Notes: generated from the letters alone by a model not told the origin. 64,000 nt of DNA from JBBATK01 sp044228685 (GCA_044228685.1 JBGAUL010000011.1:1-64000), one strand, 5' to 3'. Shown: positions 54,388-63,916, numbered from the stretch's first letter. Program-made: numbers and translations.

Positions 54388-54802
54388 AGTGCATCGCGTC
54401 GAGTACCATCATTTTGAAGGTCGAGACGATAAGGGCATCGTAACGCATTTTGATTCACGTTCAGACGGACAGCCGCCACAAGGCGCCTCGCCTGTTAGTG
54501 TGATGCTGCAATCTCTGGCCTCGTGCACCGGAATCGACGTCGTTGACATTATCCAAAAGAAGCGGCGTCAAGTCGACCAGCTCGTCGTCGTCGCCGAAGG
54601 AGAACGTGCCGAAGAACATCCTCGCGTCTTCACCAAAGTCAATCTGCACTTCCGTCTCACAAGTCCTGATGCCACTGAGGGCGAACTTCAACGAAGCATT
54701 GACCTGTCGCAAAACACCTACTGCAGTATCTCGGCAATGTTCAGCCGAAGCGGTTGTTTGATTACAACCTCACAGGAAATTCTCCGTCCCGATCATGGCT
54801 GA
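54377..54802 (+). CDS. OsmC/Ohr-family peroxidase
   Basis: This 141-residue protein has the two OsmC cysteines, Cys50 in LASCTGIDVVDI and Cys116 in TYCSISAM, which reduce organic hydroperoxides. The pattern S-L-A-S-C-T-G-I-D and a following helix KKRRQVDQL fit the OsmC-like rather than the Ohr group. It overlaps the rhodanese gene by 11 bases upstream and the GH13-like gene by 8 bases downstream, so expression is tightly linked. Confidence 0.88.
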   Translation: MKAEVHRVEYHHFEGRDDKGIVTHFDSRSDGQPPQGASPVSVMLQSLASCTGIDVVDIIQKKRRQVDQLVVVAEGERAEEHPRVFTKVNLHFRLTSPDATEGELQRSIDLSQNTYCSISAMFSRSGCLITTSQEILRPDHG

Positions 54803-56420
54803 TCAATTTCAAGCCTTGGAAGAGCTTGAGAAAGCATTGCGCGAACGCGATCGGAAGATGAGTTCCGACACTTTGCGTATCCCCCGTCTATGGACGGCTC
54901 CCTGGACAGACAACGGCGAAGTTACTATCGAACGTGCATCGCTGCACTGCGCCAATTTCATTCGTTCTATCCGCGAGAGTTCGACGCCACCATCAGAACG
55001 TGCGAAGTCACTGCTTGATCGTTTTCTGTACTGCCTACTTCCTCGCTTTAGCAGTGCCTATCGTCAGCAGGGTCCGCATTCGACACAAATCTCAAGCGAC
55101 TGGAAAAGCAGCGGCACTTTTCTCAAGTGTCTGCTCATGCTCCCATATCTGCGTTCGCTGGGCATAGATACAATCTATCTACTGCCCATCAACCGCATTG
55201 GTCGGGTGCCTCGTAAAGGAAATGCCGGCTCACTCTATGCCATCCGCGACTTACTTGCTCTTGATGATTCACTGAGCGAAGATCAGCTAGAGTGTAGTAT
55301 TGACATTCAATACGCTGCCTTTGTTGAAGCGGCGCACGCACTAGGTATGTCCGTACTGATGGAATTCACCTTGCGTACAGCAAGTCGAGACTGTGATTGG
55401 GTGCAAGAGCATCCCGAGTGGTTTTATTGGGTGTATGAGCAAGGCAACGAGGATACCCTGATTTCACCTCCACACTTTTCGGATTCAGATCTAGAGACAA
55501 TTCATCATAAAGTTGAGAATCAGGATTTCCGTCACTTACCGCAGCCAAGTGAAGAATACAAGAGATTGTTTGCCGCTATACCACTCAGTCTGACAAAAGA
55601 TGAGTTCGGAATGTGGGTTGGCTTCGATGCTGAAGGTCGTCGTTGTCGCATTGCAAGCGCCTTTGCTGATTACCCACCTAACGACACGCAGCCACCTTGG
55701 AGTGACGTTACCTATTTCAGGATGTATCAGCATCCTGACTTCAATTACGTTGCCTACAATACTATTCGCATGTACGACGAAGTCCTGCGCCAAGAAGGCT
55801 CAGCAACGTCTGAACTCTGGGATCGACTTAGTTCAATTCTACCCATGTACTGCGAACGCTATGGAATCGACGGCGCTGTGCTTGATATGAGTCATGCATT
55901 GCCTCACGAGCTGCGCGATCAGATCATTCGCAAAGTCAGAGAAATCAAATCTGATTTCATTCTCATCGAAGAGAATTTCTTCATGCGCAAGTCATCGCGC
56001 GACCTAGGTTTTGATGCTGTGCTTGGCAATGCTTGGCAACACAGTTCGAGTGTCGCCAAATTTTCTGCACTTCGTGATCAACGCTCTGAAGCCGATACCG
56101 AAATTGCCTATATCGCAAGTCCGGATACACACAACACGCCGCGCGCTGCAGCTCAAGTTGATGCAAGTGAGCTGTGCTCCATTCTGTCAATTGCACACGA
56201 ATTCCGCAATGGCGTACCAATGCTTTTAAGTGGGACGGAGCTCGGTGAAAAACGACCGATCAATACCGGACTTGGTTTTTGCGAGGAAGATTTGAATCGC
56301 TACAGCGAGTATGATCTCGCTCTCTTTTCGACCTGTTGGTTGAATTGGAAGGATGCTCCGACAAACTACCTGGATTGTATTCGCGCTGCCAGACAGCAGC
56401 ACCTGAAATCCAAAGTTTAA
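54795..56420 (+). CDS. GH13-like alpha-amylase-family protein with atypical active site
   Basis: This 541-residue protein has the GH13 TIM-barrel layout: IDTIYLLPI near 124-132, then LMEFTLRTASRDCDWVQEHPEWF near 188-210, then GIDGAVLDMSHALP (357-370), LIEENFF (390-396) and SPDTHNTPRAA (442-452). The expected nucleophile Asp364 and acid Glu are present. The Arg two residues before the nucleophile is Val362, and the region IV Asp after His446 is Asn447. So activity may be altered or lost. Canonical GH13 enzymes act on alpha-glucans; here the target is unknown. It overlaps the OsmC gene by 8 bases. Confidence 0.75.
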   Translation: MADQFQALEELEKALRERDRKMSSDTLRIPRLWTAPWTDNGEVTIERASLHCANFIRSIRESSTPPSERAKSLLDRFLYCLLPRFSSAYRQQGPHSTQISSDWKSSGTFLKCLLMLPYLRSLGIDTIYLLPINRIGRVPRKGNAGSLYAIRDLLALDDSLSEDQLECSIDIQYAAFVEAAHALGMSVLMEFTLRTASRDCDWVQEHPEWFYWVYEQGNEDTLISPPHFSDSDLETIHHKVENQDFRHLPQPSEEYKRLFAAIPLSLTKDEFGMWVGFDAEGRRCRIASAFADYPPNDTQPPWSDVTYFRMYQHPDFNYVAYNTIRMYDEVLRQEGSATSELWDRLSSILPMYCERYGIDGAVLDMSHALPHELRDQIIRKVREIKSDFILIEENFFMRKSSRDLGFDAVLGNAWQHSSSVAKFSALRDQRSEADTEIAYIASPDTHNTPRAAAQVDASELCSILSIAHEFRNGVPMLLSGTELGEKRPINTGLGFCEEDLNRYSEYDLALFSTCWLNWKDAPTNYLDCIRAARQQHLKSKV

Positions 56421-56440
56421 ATTTCGAAGGTGCTTAGGCT

Positions 56441-57385
56441 TTACTCTGCACAATGTACAATGAGACAGCGCTTCACAAACGACGCACTTCGTAGCTCGCA
56501 CACAAAGGTTTGTGTGGAATAGGCACTTAAGTCTACATCGATTGAGTTGTTTGAACTGCTGATGATACTCTTGCGTACAACAGCTTGACCACTCAATGAC
56601 CACAGACTAATCTGAAGCATCGATCCTGATGCTACATTGTTCCAGCTAACTCGTACGATATTACCCGCTGGCTGAGGTGAAACCTCTATACTCTCAGACT
56701 CTTGCTCACTGACATCTGACAGACTTGCAAAGAACTCTGCACTCTCGCGCCAGCATTGATTGACGGAATCAATTGCGCGAACCTTGTACCAGCCATCTTG
56801 AAATATCTGTTGCTGCGTTGTTTGAGGTCCGCCTATGATCAGATCGTTGTAATACCACTGATAGTGACATCCCTTAACCGCATTCACAACCACCATGTTT
56901 TTGACTTGTTGTATGGTAGGCGCTGCAGGACGATTACTTACGATCACATGAAGTGTATCAGAATACCAAAGATGTCCGGCTTGGTCTTCCACTTCCACCC
57001 AAAGCGGTATGTCGCCAGCTAGCGCAAAGAGAATATTCTCAACGGAATCCATACGACCATTCATCCAACGATAGGCATTGAAGCCACTTGTGCAATGTAC
57101 GCGTACGGTAGTGCTGTCGCAGATGTGTAAGCCTCCATCAACGACAATCGTTGGGCGCTCGATTACTTGTACAGTCTGAGCTTGTGTAAAAACCGTACAG
57201 AAAATGACTAAGACGCATAAGAGTGACAAACTGAAAAGTTGTCGTGACAGTTCTGAGACTGGTTTTGATACGAAGCTAAAACTTCGAAGCTGAGCGTACG
57301 TGTCAATTGATGTATTTGACTGCGTCTCGTATTGCACTGAACTTCTCTGTATCTGTTTAATATTCTTCATTACAATTGTCTTCAT
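56441..57385 (-). CDS. small T9SS-sorted secreted protein
   Basis: This 314-residue protein has a signal-like hydrophobic segment near 50-68 (FSLSLLCVLVIFCTVFTQAQ). The 50 residues before it are unusual, so the real start may be nearer the segment. The middle has Ig-like or PKD-like strands (TPTIVVDGG, YRWMNGRMDS, YQWYYND). The last 80 residues form a type A T9SS sorting domain (IEVSPQPAGNIVRV, LWSLSGQAV). It should be exported to the surface by the type IX system. Tail to tail with the GH13-like gene. Role unknown. Confidence 0.7.
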   Translation of the reverse strand: MKTIVMKNIKQIQRSSVQYETQSNTSIDTYAQLRSFSFVSKPVSELSRQLFSLSLLCVLVIFCTVFTQAQTVQVIERPTIVVDGGLHICDSTTVRVHCTSGFNAYRWMNGRMDSVENILFALAGDIPLWVEVEDQAGHLWYSDTLHVIVSNRPAAPTIQQVKNMVVVNAVKGCHYQWYYNDLIIGGPQTTQQQIFQDGWYKVRAIDSVNQCWRESAEFFASLSDVSEQESESIEVSPQPAGNIVRVSWNNVASGSMLQISLWSLSGQAVVRKSIISSSNNSIDVDLSAYSTQTFVCELRSASFVKRCLIVHCAE

Positions 57386-57506
57386 GACTAGTCTACTACC
57401 TTCCTTGAGAACTGGGCTGATGCACTGTGTGCATCATCTTTACAATTTTCAACTCTCACAAGCTGTGCGGACTCTGCCCAAAGTATCGTCAGCATTGTCA
57501 TAGTTA

Positions 57507-59522
57507 TTAGTGGACGACCATTAGCTGCTGCACATAGCTTCCACTGCGCGTTTCCACCAGAACTTGATAGGAACCTGTAGCAAGCTCAGAAACATCTAGA
57601 TTTAGGCGATTATCGACATTTTGAGCCTGCACTGCGAATTCCTTCACTACACGTCCCATCATATCAGACAAGCGCACCAGAGTAATGGTTTCATTCTTTG
57701 AATTCAGGGCTAGATGAAGCACTGAGGCTGCCGGATTTGGATGGAAAAAGAGTCGATCCGACGATTCTTCTGAAACTGCTGCGGGAAGAAGCTTTGCGCT
57801 GTAATAGATACCGGAGCCGTTAGAGGCTGTAAGAACGTTTGGATCAGAAAGACCAACTGCGGTACAGTATTGATTATCTAGACCAGCTTTGTGTTGAGTC
57901 CAGGTAGACGCATTGTCTGTACTTGACCACACAGCATTACCAAATGTCGCAGCATAGAGTGTGCCTTCATCTCGACACACTGCACTGACTCCAGTTTGCA
58001 ATATGGAATTCAGAGAGCGGTGTTCCCAGCTAGAACCTTCGTAATTACTGAAATAGATGTCGTCGGTGTAAGTACTTGCGATGATCTTGTCGTTCGTAAT
58101 GACCAACGATTGAATTGACAAGCTACTATCACGAAACACAAGCTGCCATGACTTTGTTGTGTCAACTGAGCGGTAGATGCAGCCTTCGCTACTTCCAGCG
58201 AAGAGATTGCCTCGCACTCTGACGAGACAGAGAATTGTTGATGAAGCAATACTCGGTCTATCGAATGATTCACCGTTATCAGTTGTTACATACAACCCAC
58301 TATCGAGCGAACCAAAGATCTCATGACCGGCAAAGCTGATTCCACAATACAATGTGCGACCTGATAAGAAGAACTGATTCCAAGAATCGCCGTTATCGGA
58401 AGAGTAATAAAATCCGTCATCTGTCAGTGCAAGGACGATTCCGTTGTTCGCGCTTATCTGATACACCATACCACTGAAATCCAACCATTCCCAATTCATA
58501 CCACCATCGTTTGATCTAAGTATTCCATCGCCTGCCGCAAAGCAGCTCGAATTGTTTTGACAAAATGAATACATAGGTGCTGCCGTCAATCCATCGCTGC
58601 AGTCTGTAAAGCTCAAGCCGTTGTCAGATGAATAGTAAACGCCATAGTCATAGCTTCCGGCAAATACCTCAGAGCCATTGTAACAAAGTGCATACACGGT
58701 CATTTGGCTTAAGTCTGAATTCTGCCATGCTCCTGTTCCAACGCGAGAGATGACGCCCGAAGTATCGGTACCGACGAAGATTCTATCTGCATGCAGCATG
58801 AGCGACCAGACTGATTGAGCTCCGATACCGGAATTCGTCCACGTTTTGGCACCATCGACACTTCTAAACAATCCTTGCTCTCCACCTACATACAGCTGAG
58901 TTGAATCTCCGCATACAGCGTACAAGCCCTTCTTGCTGACAAGTCCGGTCTTTGTCCAGGTTTTACCATTGTCTTTTGAACGATACAAACCACTCTGGTC
59001 AGCCAGCGCATATATCTCGGATCCAATGATGCACACGGAGTAAACCGTCTCACCTTTCAGACCTTGAGTCCACTCTGCACCATCACTACTACAAAACACT
59101 CCGTTTGCATCGGTACCAACACATATAAGATCAGTTGTTGCTGCAACACTCCAAACATATTCTGAGGTGAGATTCTTCGTCCATGTCGAACCACCATCCA
59201 AGCTCTTGAACACACCACCGGAACCGTCTTCATCTGAATATCCAATCCCGGCATACACTGCTTTACCATCTGTGCAGAGCGCATTTATACTGGCTGAATG
59301 TATTCCTTCGCTCAGCCAGTGCTTTCCGGCATCGGTTGATATAAAGAGACCAACCTCGGTTCCGGCGAGCATCGTATTGGCATCAAGTGTGACGAGCGAA
59401 AGCACGGTTCCACCATCACCGCCACTACTATGATTCCACTGGAGTTGTTGTGCTTGGAGATTCACTGTCGTCACGAGACAGAGTGCAGCACACAAAACAA
59501 ATGAGTAAAAGATGGCTTTCAT
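57507..59522 (-). CDS. T9SS-sorted Asp-box beta-propeller protein
   Basis: Starting at the second Met (59522) the protein has a good signal peptide ending in VNLQAQ; an upstream ATG at 59561 is less likely. The mature part has about 13 Asp-box repeats of the S-x-D-x-G-x-x-W type (for example STDAGKHW, SLDGGSTW, SKDNGKTW, SNDGGMNW, SSDNGDSW), spaced about 40 residues. These build one or two beta-propellers, as in sortilin/BNR and photosystem II assembly-factor-like proteins. The C-terminus (FHPNPAASVLHLAL, LSDMMGRVV, GSYQVLV) is a type A T9SS sorting domain. Ligand unknown. Confidence 0.85.
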   Translation of the reverse strand: MKAIFYSFVLCAALCLVTTVNLQAQQLQWNHSSGGDGGTVLSLVTLDANTMLAGTEVGLFISTDAGKHWLSEGIHSASINALCTDGKAVYAGIGYSDEDGSGGVFKSLDGGSTWTKNLTSEYVWSVAATTDLICVGTDANGVFCSSDGAEWTQGLKGETVYSVCIIGSEIYALADQSGLYRSKDNGKTWTKTGLVSKKGLYAVCGDSTQLYVGGEQGLFRSVDGAKTWTNSGIGAQSVWSLMLHADRIFVGTDTSGVISRVGTGAWQNSDLSQMTVYALCYNGSEVFAGSYDYGVYYSSDNGLSFTDCSDGLTAAPMYSFCQNNSSCFAAGDGILRSNDGGMNWEWLDFSGMVYQISANNGIVLALTDDGFYYSSDNGDSWNQFFLSGRTLYCGISFAGHEIFGSLDSGLYVTTDNGESFDRPSIASSTILCLVRVRGNLFAGSSEGCIYRSVDTTKSWQLVFRDSSLSIQSLVITNDKIIASTYTDDIYFSNYEGSSWEHRSLNSILQTGVSAVCRDEGTLYAATFGNAVWSSTDNASTWTQHKAGLDNQYCTAVGLSDPNVLTASNGSGIYYSAKLLPAAVSEESSDRLFFHPNPAASVLHLALNSKNETITLVRLSDMMGRVVKEFAVQAQNVDNRLNLDVSELATGSYQVLVETRSGSYVQQLMVVH

Positions 59523-59634
59523 GACAGTACGGAATATTTGTAAAGCGATGCGCTGGAGCATCGTACAGAATCCTGCAAACTACGGGTCAATTGACCTTTG
59601 GACGCTAGGAAGATTTTCCCCAGAAATCGGCTAT

Positions 59635-59669
59635 AAAAAAGACAGGGTGAGCATCTCATGCCCACCCTG
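59635..59669 (-). terminator. terminator of aspS
   Basis: CAGGGTG pairs with CACCCTG, with an inner GCAT/ATGC and one mismatch. On the minus strand it is followed by TCTTTTTTATAG. It lies 42 bases after the aspS stop. Confidence 0.75.
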
Positions 59670-59711
59670 AAGTATTTGTAATCAAAGGCTGAAAGCTGCG
59701 CTCGTTTAAGC

Positions 59712-61499
59712 TTAGCTTTGCTGATTGATCAAGCTCAGCGCAAGTTCATTGAGTTGACGAGAATCAACGACTGAGGGGCATCCGTCCATCAGCGACAGAC
59801 CGCTCGTCGTCTTTGGAAATGCAATCACGTCACGGATATTATCCGTTCCACACAACAACATCACCCATCGGTCAAAACCCAGCGCAATACCACCGTGCGG
59901 TGGCGCACCAAATCTCAATGCACCGAGCAAGAAGCCAAACTTGGCTTCCGCATCTTCTCGTTCAAATCCCAAAAGATCGAACATGCGTTGCTGAATATCG
60001 CTTTGATGAATACGCATACTACCGCCGGCAATCTCGTAACCATTGCAAACCAAGTCATGAGCTTGCGCGCAGGCTTGCGTCGGATCAGTGTTCAGCAGCT
60101 CCACGTCTCGATCCAATGGCGCTGTGAACGGATGGTGTCGAGCGATATAGCGTTTCTCTTCTTCACTGTATTCCATCAAAGGAAAATCCGTTACCCAGAG
60201 GAAGCTGAATTCATTGCGAACGGATTCCAAAACTCCACTACGCTTTGCTACTTCAACACGTAGCGCACCGAGAATGGTGTAGCAGCGTTCAAATTCATCG
60301 GCAACGAAGAGCAGCATGTCGCCTTCTTCCATTGCACAACGCTTGCGTATGGCTTCGATTTCCTCAGGACTGAGGAACTTTGCGATTGGCGAATTGATTT
60401 CACCATTTACAAGTTTCATCCAAGCCAAGCCCTTTGCACCGTACTTCTTTGCGTGGTCGGTTAGCTCATCAATTTGCTTGCGCGAAAATCCTGCGCAGCC
60501 CTTGGCATTGAGAACTGCGACGACGCCGTGCTTCTTAGCCAACACATCGCTGAAAGCGCTGAAGCCCGTGCCGGTGAGTAGATCACTGATGCTGCAGAGT
60601 TCCAGACCATAGCGCATGTCCGGTTTGTCGGAGCCAAAGCGCGTCATGGCTTCATGCCAGCTGATACGTGGAAAGGGAGCCTCGATGCTATTGTTTAGTA
60701 CTTCCTTCCAAACGCGCTGGGTGAATCCTTCGACCAGAGCAATGACGTCGTTCTGTTTGACGAAGGACATTTCGATATCGACTTGAGTAAACTCAGGTTG
60801 ACGATCCGCACGAAGGTCTTCATCGCGGAAACATTTGACGATCTGCATGTAGCGATCGAATCCGCTCACCATCAAGATCTGCTTGTAGAGTTGTGGTGAT
60901 TGCGGAAGCGCGTAGAACTTGCCTTTGTTTATGCGACTCGGAACCAAGAAATCGCGAGCACCTTCCGGCGTCGACTTCATCAGCACAGGCGTCTCAACTT
61001 CCAAGAAGGAGTGCTCAGCAAAGTAGTTGTGCGTGATTTGGTAGAGCTGGTTGCGAACGATGAAGTTGTTGAGCAGACTCCGACGACGCAAGTCAAGGAA
61101 GCGATACTTGAGACGTAGCTCCTCGTTGGCCGTTGATGATTCTTCGTGTTCAGTGAGTTCAAATGGTGGCAGCTCAGCACGGTTGATGATCTGAATCTCT
61201 TCCACCACAACTTCAATCATTCCGGTGGGAATCTTTGGATTGGGATTGGAACGCTCACGAACATCACCGATAATGGCAACCACAAACTCGGATCGAAGTT
61301 CTTTGGCTGTGTTTTGAATATTCTCGGCGGCATCAGATTGTACAACCGCTTGCGTAATGCCATAGCGGTCACGTATATCGACAAAATAAACCCCGCCAAA
61401 ATTCCTGATGGCGTTAACCCACCCGTTCAGTGTTACTTTCTGCGAAACATTCGCTTGAGTGAGCTCGCCGCAATTATGGGTACGTTGATGAAAAGACAT
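59712..61499 (-). CDS. aspS: aspartyl-tRNA synthetase
   Basis: This class II synthetase of about 595 residues charges tRNA-Asp. The Met of MSFHQRTHNCGELTQ is preferred; the ATG at 61541 adds 14 unlikely residues. The N-terminal OB-fold anticodon domain (LNGWVNAIRNFGGVYFVDIRDRYG) is followed by motif 1, and motif 2 is seen in FRDEDLRADRQPEFTQVDIEMSF. Motif 3 is in GLGFDRW-like wording (IALGFDRWVMLL). A bacterial-specific insert of about 130 residues is present, as usual in AspRS. Whether it is the discriminating or non-discriminating type cannot be read reliably. Confidence 0.95.
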   Translation of the reverse strand: MSFHQRTHNCGELTQANVSQKVTLNGWVNAIRNFGGVYFVDIRDRYGITQAVVQSDAAENIQNTAKELRSEFVVAIIGDVRERSNPNPKIPTGMIEVVVEEIQIINRAELPPFELTEHEESSTANEELRLKYRFLDLRRRSLLNNFIVRNQLYQITHNYFAEHSFLEVETPVLMKSTPEGARDFLVPSRINKGKFYALPQSPQLYKQILMVSGFDRYMQIVKCFRDEDLRADRQPEFTQVDIEMSFVKQNDVIALVEGFTQRVWKEVLNNSIEAPFPRISWHEAMTRFGSDKPDMRYGLELCSISDLLTGTGFSAFSDVLAKKHGVVAVLNAKGCAGFSRKQIDELTDHAKKYGAKGLAWMKLVNGEINSPIAKFLSPEEIEAIRKRCAMEEGDMLLFVADEFERCYTILGALRVEVAKRSGVLESVRNEFSFLWVTDFPLMEYSEEEKRYIARHHPFTAPLDRDVELLNTDPTQACAQAHDLVCNGYEIAGGSMRIHQSDIQQRMFDLLGFEREDAEAKFGFLLGALRFGAPPHGGIALGFDRWVMLLCGTDNIRDVIAFPKTTSGLSLMDGCPSVVDSRQLNELALSLINQQS

Positions 61500-61669
61500 A
61501 GTAATAGGTGTATAGTCAAAATTGATGAGATACAACGACAACGGTATTTATGCGAAAACGAAAGATTAGTGCCCTTTCGGGCAATCAAGGTCTGCTGACA
61601 ACGATGCTGCTGTCAGTTTGCGGTGGGAACATGCTGCGTTGCCTGTTGTCATAACTGCTTTATAATAGG
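61500..61669 (-). ncRNA. structured 5' leader of aspS
   Basis: On the minus strand the 170-base leader includes GCCC-GAAA-GGGC, a stem with a GNRA loop, and CTGACA/TGTCAG with a 10-base loop. Together they suggest a folded untranslated leader. Whether it acts as a regulator or is only a leader is unknown; it matches no riboswitch that I recognise. Confidence 0.35.
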
Positions 61670-61699
61670 CAAATATACACCGAAGCAGAATGTGCGCAA
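61670..61699 (-). promoter_or_regulatory. Bacteroidota-type promoter of aspS
   Basis: The minus strand reads TTG (61699-61697), a 19-base spacer, then TATATTTG (61677-61670). Both elements and spacing match the phylum consensus. The aspS ATG is 170 bases downstream, leaving the leader described separately. Confidence 0.65.
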
Positions 61700-61767
61700 T
61701 ATTGGGGCCATATCGATAGAGACTGAGTACGATGACTAGGCTCAATTACTCGATTCTCCTCTTTCAA

Positions 61768-62766
61768 TCAGCGCATCATCTCTTTAACTGCCTTCATAAC
61801 ATCCTCTACCGAGATGCTCGTTAATCCATTCTCATTCGAAGCAATAAGATCTCTGTACTCAACGCCGTAGGGAAACCATGGGAGTCGATGAGGATGCGGT
61901 TGGGCGTAGAGCACGACACAAGGCAATCCACAACCCGCTGCCATGTGCACAAGCGAGGTGTCCGGTGAGAGGAGCATTCTTGCAGAAGAAACTCGTAGTG
62001 CGAGTTCGTCCAAACTCGCCGCAGGTGACAAGGCTGTTAGACCCGTTCGATCACAAATCTCCTTTAGCTCCTGAATTTTCTCCTTACCCGCACCAACTGC
62101 AATCTTGAGAGATGGTTGTGATTTCTTTAACTCTTGCAAAAGCTCAACGAATCGCTCAGTTCCCCACCACAGCGACTCCTTGGAACCGTTGAGATGGACG
62201 TAGAGATCATATACTTTTGTCTGCGATGAAGTAGCATTACTGTCATTCGCAAAAGGATACGAGAGATCAACTTTAGTAGTCTTTGGATTAATGCCGAAGG
62301 GTTGCAGAAGCTGCATCATGCAATCGATGATGTGGACTGTTGATCTGTCTGGCAGTGTGACGCTATGACTAACGCGCGCTGCTTCTTCGTGTGCAAAGCC
62401 AACGCTATTGCGGGCATTGACATAGTTGAGGATAAGGCCACTGGTTCGGGATGCGTTGTCCATCATGTCGATAACCACGTCGTAGCGTTGACGTCGAAGC
62501 TGCCACATCAGCGGCAAAGCCGACCACAAGGATTTGCGGTAGACCCATGTTTTGTCGACGATGCGCTCAAGAGCCGGCTGCATGGCTTGGTTGTATTGAC
62601 TCAGCAGCACATCGATACGCATGTTCGGGCAGTGCTTACGGAGTGCACGAAACACCGGGAGCGAAATCAGTGCATCGCCAATTCGATCATGGCGCAGAAA
62701 GAGCACCGATGGCTTGTCGCCAAGATCGAGCAGCTTTGATTTGTTCTGTGGTTGAGCGTCGGACAT
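61768..62766 (-). CDS. GT9-family glycosyltransferase (heptosyltransferase-like)
   Basis: This protein of about 332 residues starts at MSDAQPQNKSK; an ATG at 62793 adds nine residues. It has the GT9 pattern: VLFLRHDRIGDALISLPVFRAL at the N-terminus and LLSPDTSLVHMAAGCGLPCVVLY at the C-terminus, which binds the donor. GT9 enzymes add heptose or similar sugars to lipopolysaccharide core. The preceding gene encodes a second GT9 protein 41 bases away, so the two may act in sequence on one glycan. Confidence 0.88.
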   Translation of the reverse strand: MSDAQPQNKSKLLDLGDKPSVLFLRHDRIGDALISLPVFRALRKHCPNMRIDVLLSQYNQAMQPALERIVDKTWVYRKSLWSALPLMWQLRRQRYDVVIDMMDNASRTSGLILNYVNARNSVGFAHEEAARVSHSVTLPDRSTVHIIDCMMQLLQPFGINPKTTKVDLSYPFANDSNATSSQTKVYDLYVHLNGSKESLWWGTERFVELLQELKKSQPSLKIAVGAGKEKIQELKEICDRTGLTALSPAASLDELALRVSSARMLLSPDTSLVHMAAGCGLPCVVLYAQPHPHRLPWFPYGVEYRDLIASNENGLTSISVEDVMKAVKEMMR

Positions 62767-62807
62767 GGAGTACCGGTACAGTTTGCGGTGCAAACTAGTA
62801 CATGAGC

Positions 62808-63806
62808 CTATTCCTTAACTGACTGTGCGATAATTCTGCTAAGCACAGAGTCGACGAGCGGGATTATCGTCTCGCTGGCAATATCACCAATCTCCCCCGC
62901 ACTGATATCCGGCTGCGCCACTGCATGCAGAGTGCTCAAAGGATAGAATTTGTAGAGATTCCACAACACGCCGTTGTAGAGTGCAACACAAGGAACATCA
63001 AAAGCTGAGGCGATGTGTACCGGTGCGCTGTCGGGAGTAACCAGTAGATCTGCACGACTAATCATGGCAACAGTGTCGTGGATATTCTCAGCATAGAAGG
63101 GTATGACTTTGTCCCAACCAATATCCTGAACAATCTTCTTCGCTGTCTCGTGCTCAGGCGGTGCGGCGAGTATCACGACACGACGTCCCGGTCGCTTCAA
63201 AGTGCGCCCCAGCGTCACCCACTTACTTGCTTGCCAGCTGCGTTCGGCTTGTCCGGCTGAGATATTAAACACGATCGTCAACTCATGCGCTTTAGGCTTT
63301 GGAACAATATCGAAGGAAGCATTGATAGCAACTCGAGAACATTCCAGACGCGGCCTGCGGTTGTGAATGGGCACGCCTAATGGTGCTAAGGCTTGCAGAT
63401 TACGGTCAACTGCATGCAAAGGCGGATCATGCGCGTCGTTCTTTGCAGCCTCGGGAACGGAATAGGTAAAGACTTTCTTATTCGATGCATTGAAGCCAAT
63501 TGAAACTTCGGAACGAATCACGCGCGAAAAGAATGTACTCTCTTGCGAGAAATGATCTTTGGGATCAATGAGGATGTCGAATCGCTCGCTACGCAATGAG
63601 TGAAAGGACTGCATCATGTCGACGAGATTCTTGCGATAAACATGCACGACGTCCACCAAAGACTGATGCTCCAGAATCTCATGATTGCGCACTGAGGCTA
63701 AGACGTGAATCTCTGATTCGGCATAATGCTCTCGCAAGGCCTGTATCAAAGGCGTTGTGAGAATCATGTCGCCGTAGCGACCAATTTGAACTACCAGAAT
63801 TTTCAC
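62808..63806 (-). CDS. GT9-family glycosyltransferase (heptosyltransferase-like)
   Basis: This 332-residue GT9 enzyme has ILVVQIGRYGDMILTTPLIQAL at the start, a domain linker near 180, and LLVTPDSAPVHIASAFDVPCVALYNG at the donor-binding site. The sequence is clearly a paralogue of the next gene. Together with lpxK it indicates an LPS or lipooligosaccharide core. The gap to the truncated gene at the right edge is about 110 bases and holds no promoter that I can identify. Confidence 0.88.
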   Translation of the reverse strand: MKILVVQIGRYGDMILTTPLIQALREHYAESEIHVLASVRNHEILEHQSLVDVVHVYRKNLVDMMQSFHSLRSERFDILIDPKDHFSQESTFFSRVIRSEVSIGFNASNKKVFTYSVPEAAKNDAHDPPLHAVDRNLQALAPLGVPIHNRRPRLECSRVAINASFDIVPKPKAHELTIVFNISAGQAERSWQASKWVTLGRTLKRPGRRVVILAAPPEHETAKKIVQDIGWDKVIPFYAENIHDTVAMISRADLLVTPDSAPVHIASAFDVPCVALYNGVLWNLYKFYPLSTLHAVAQPDISAGEIGDIASETIIPLVDSVLSRIIAQSVKE

Positions 63807-63916
63807 GTTTAGTCCTTCGTCAACCGCAGTGTTTATCTCTCGCGGACATTAACTCAATTATCGACAACTCAAGGCACTGTTTTAACATTCGAGTGTAGCA
63901 GAATCAACTGAATCGA

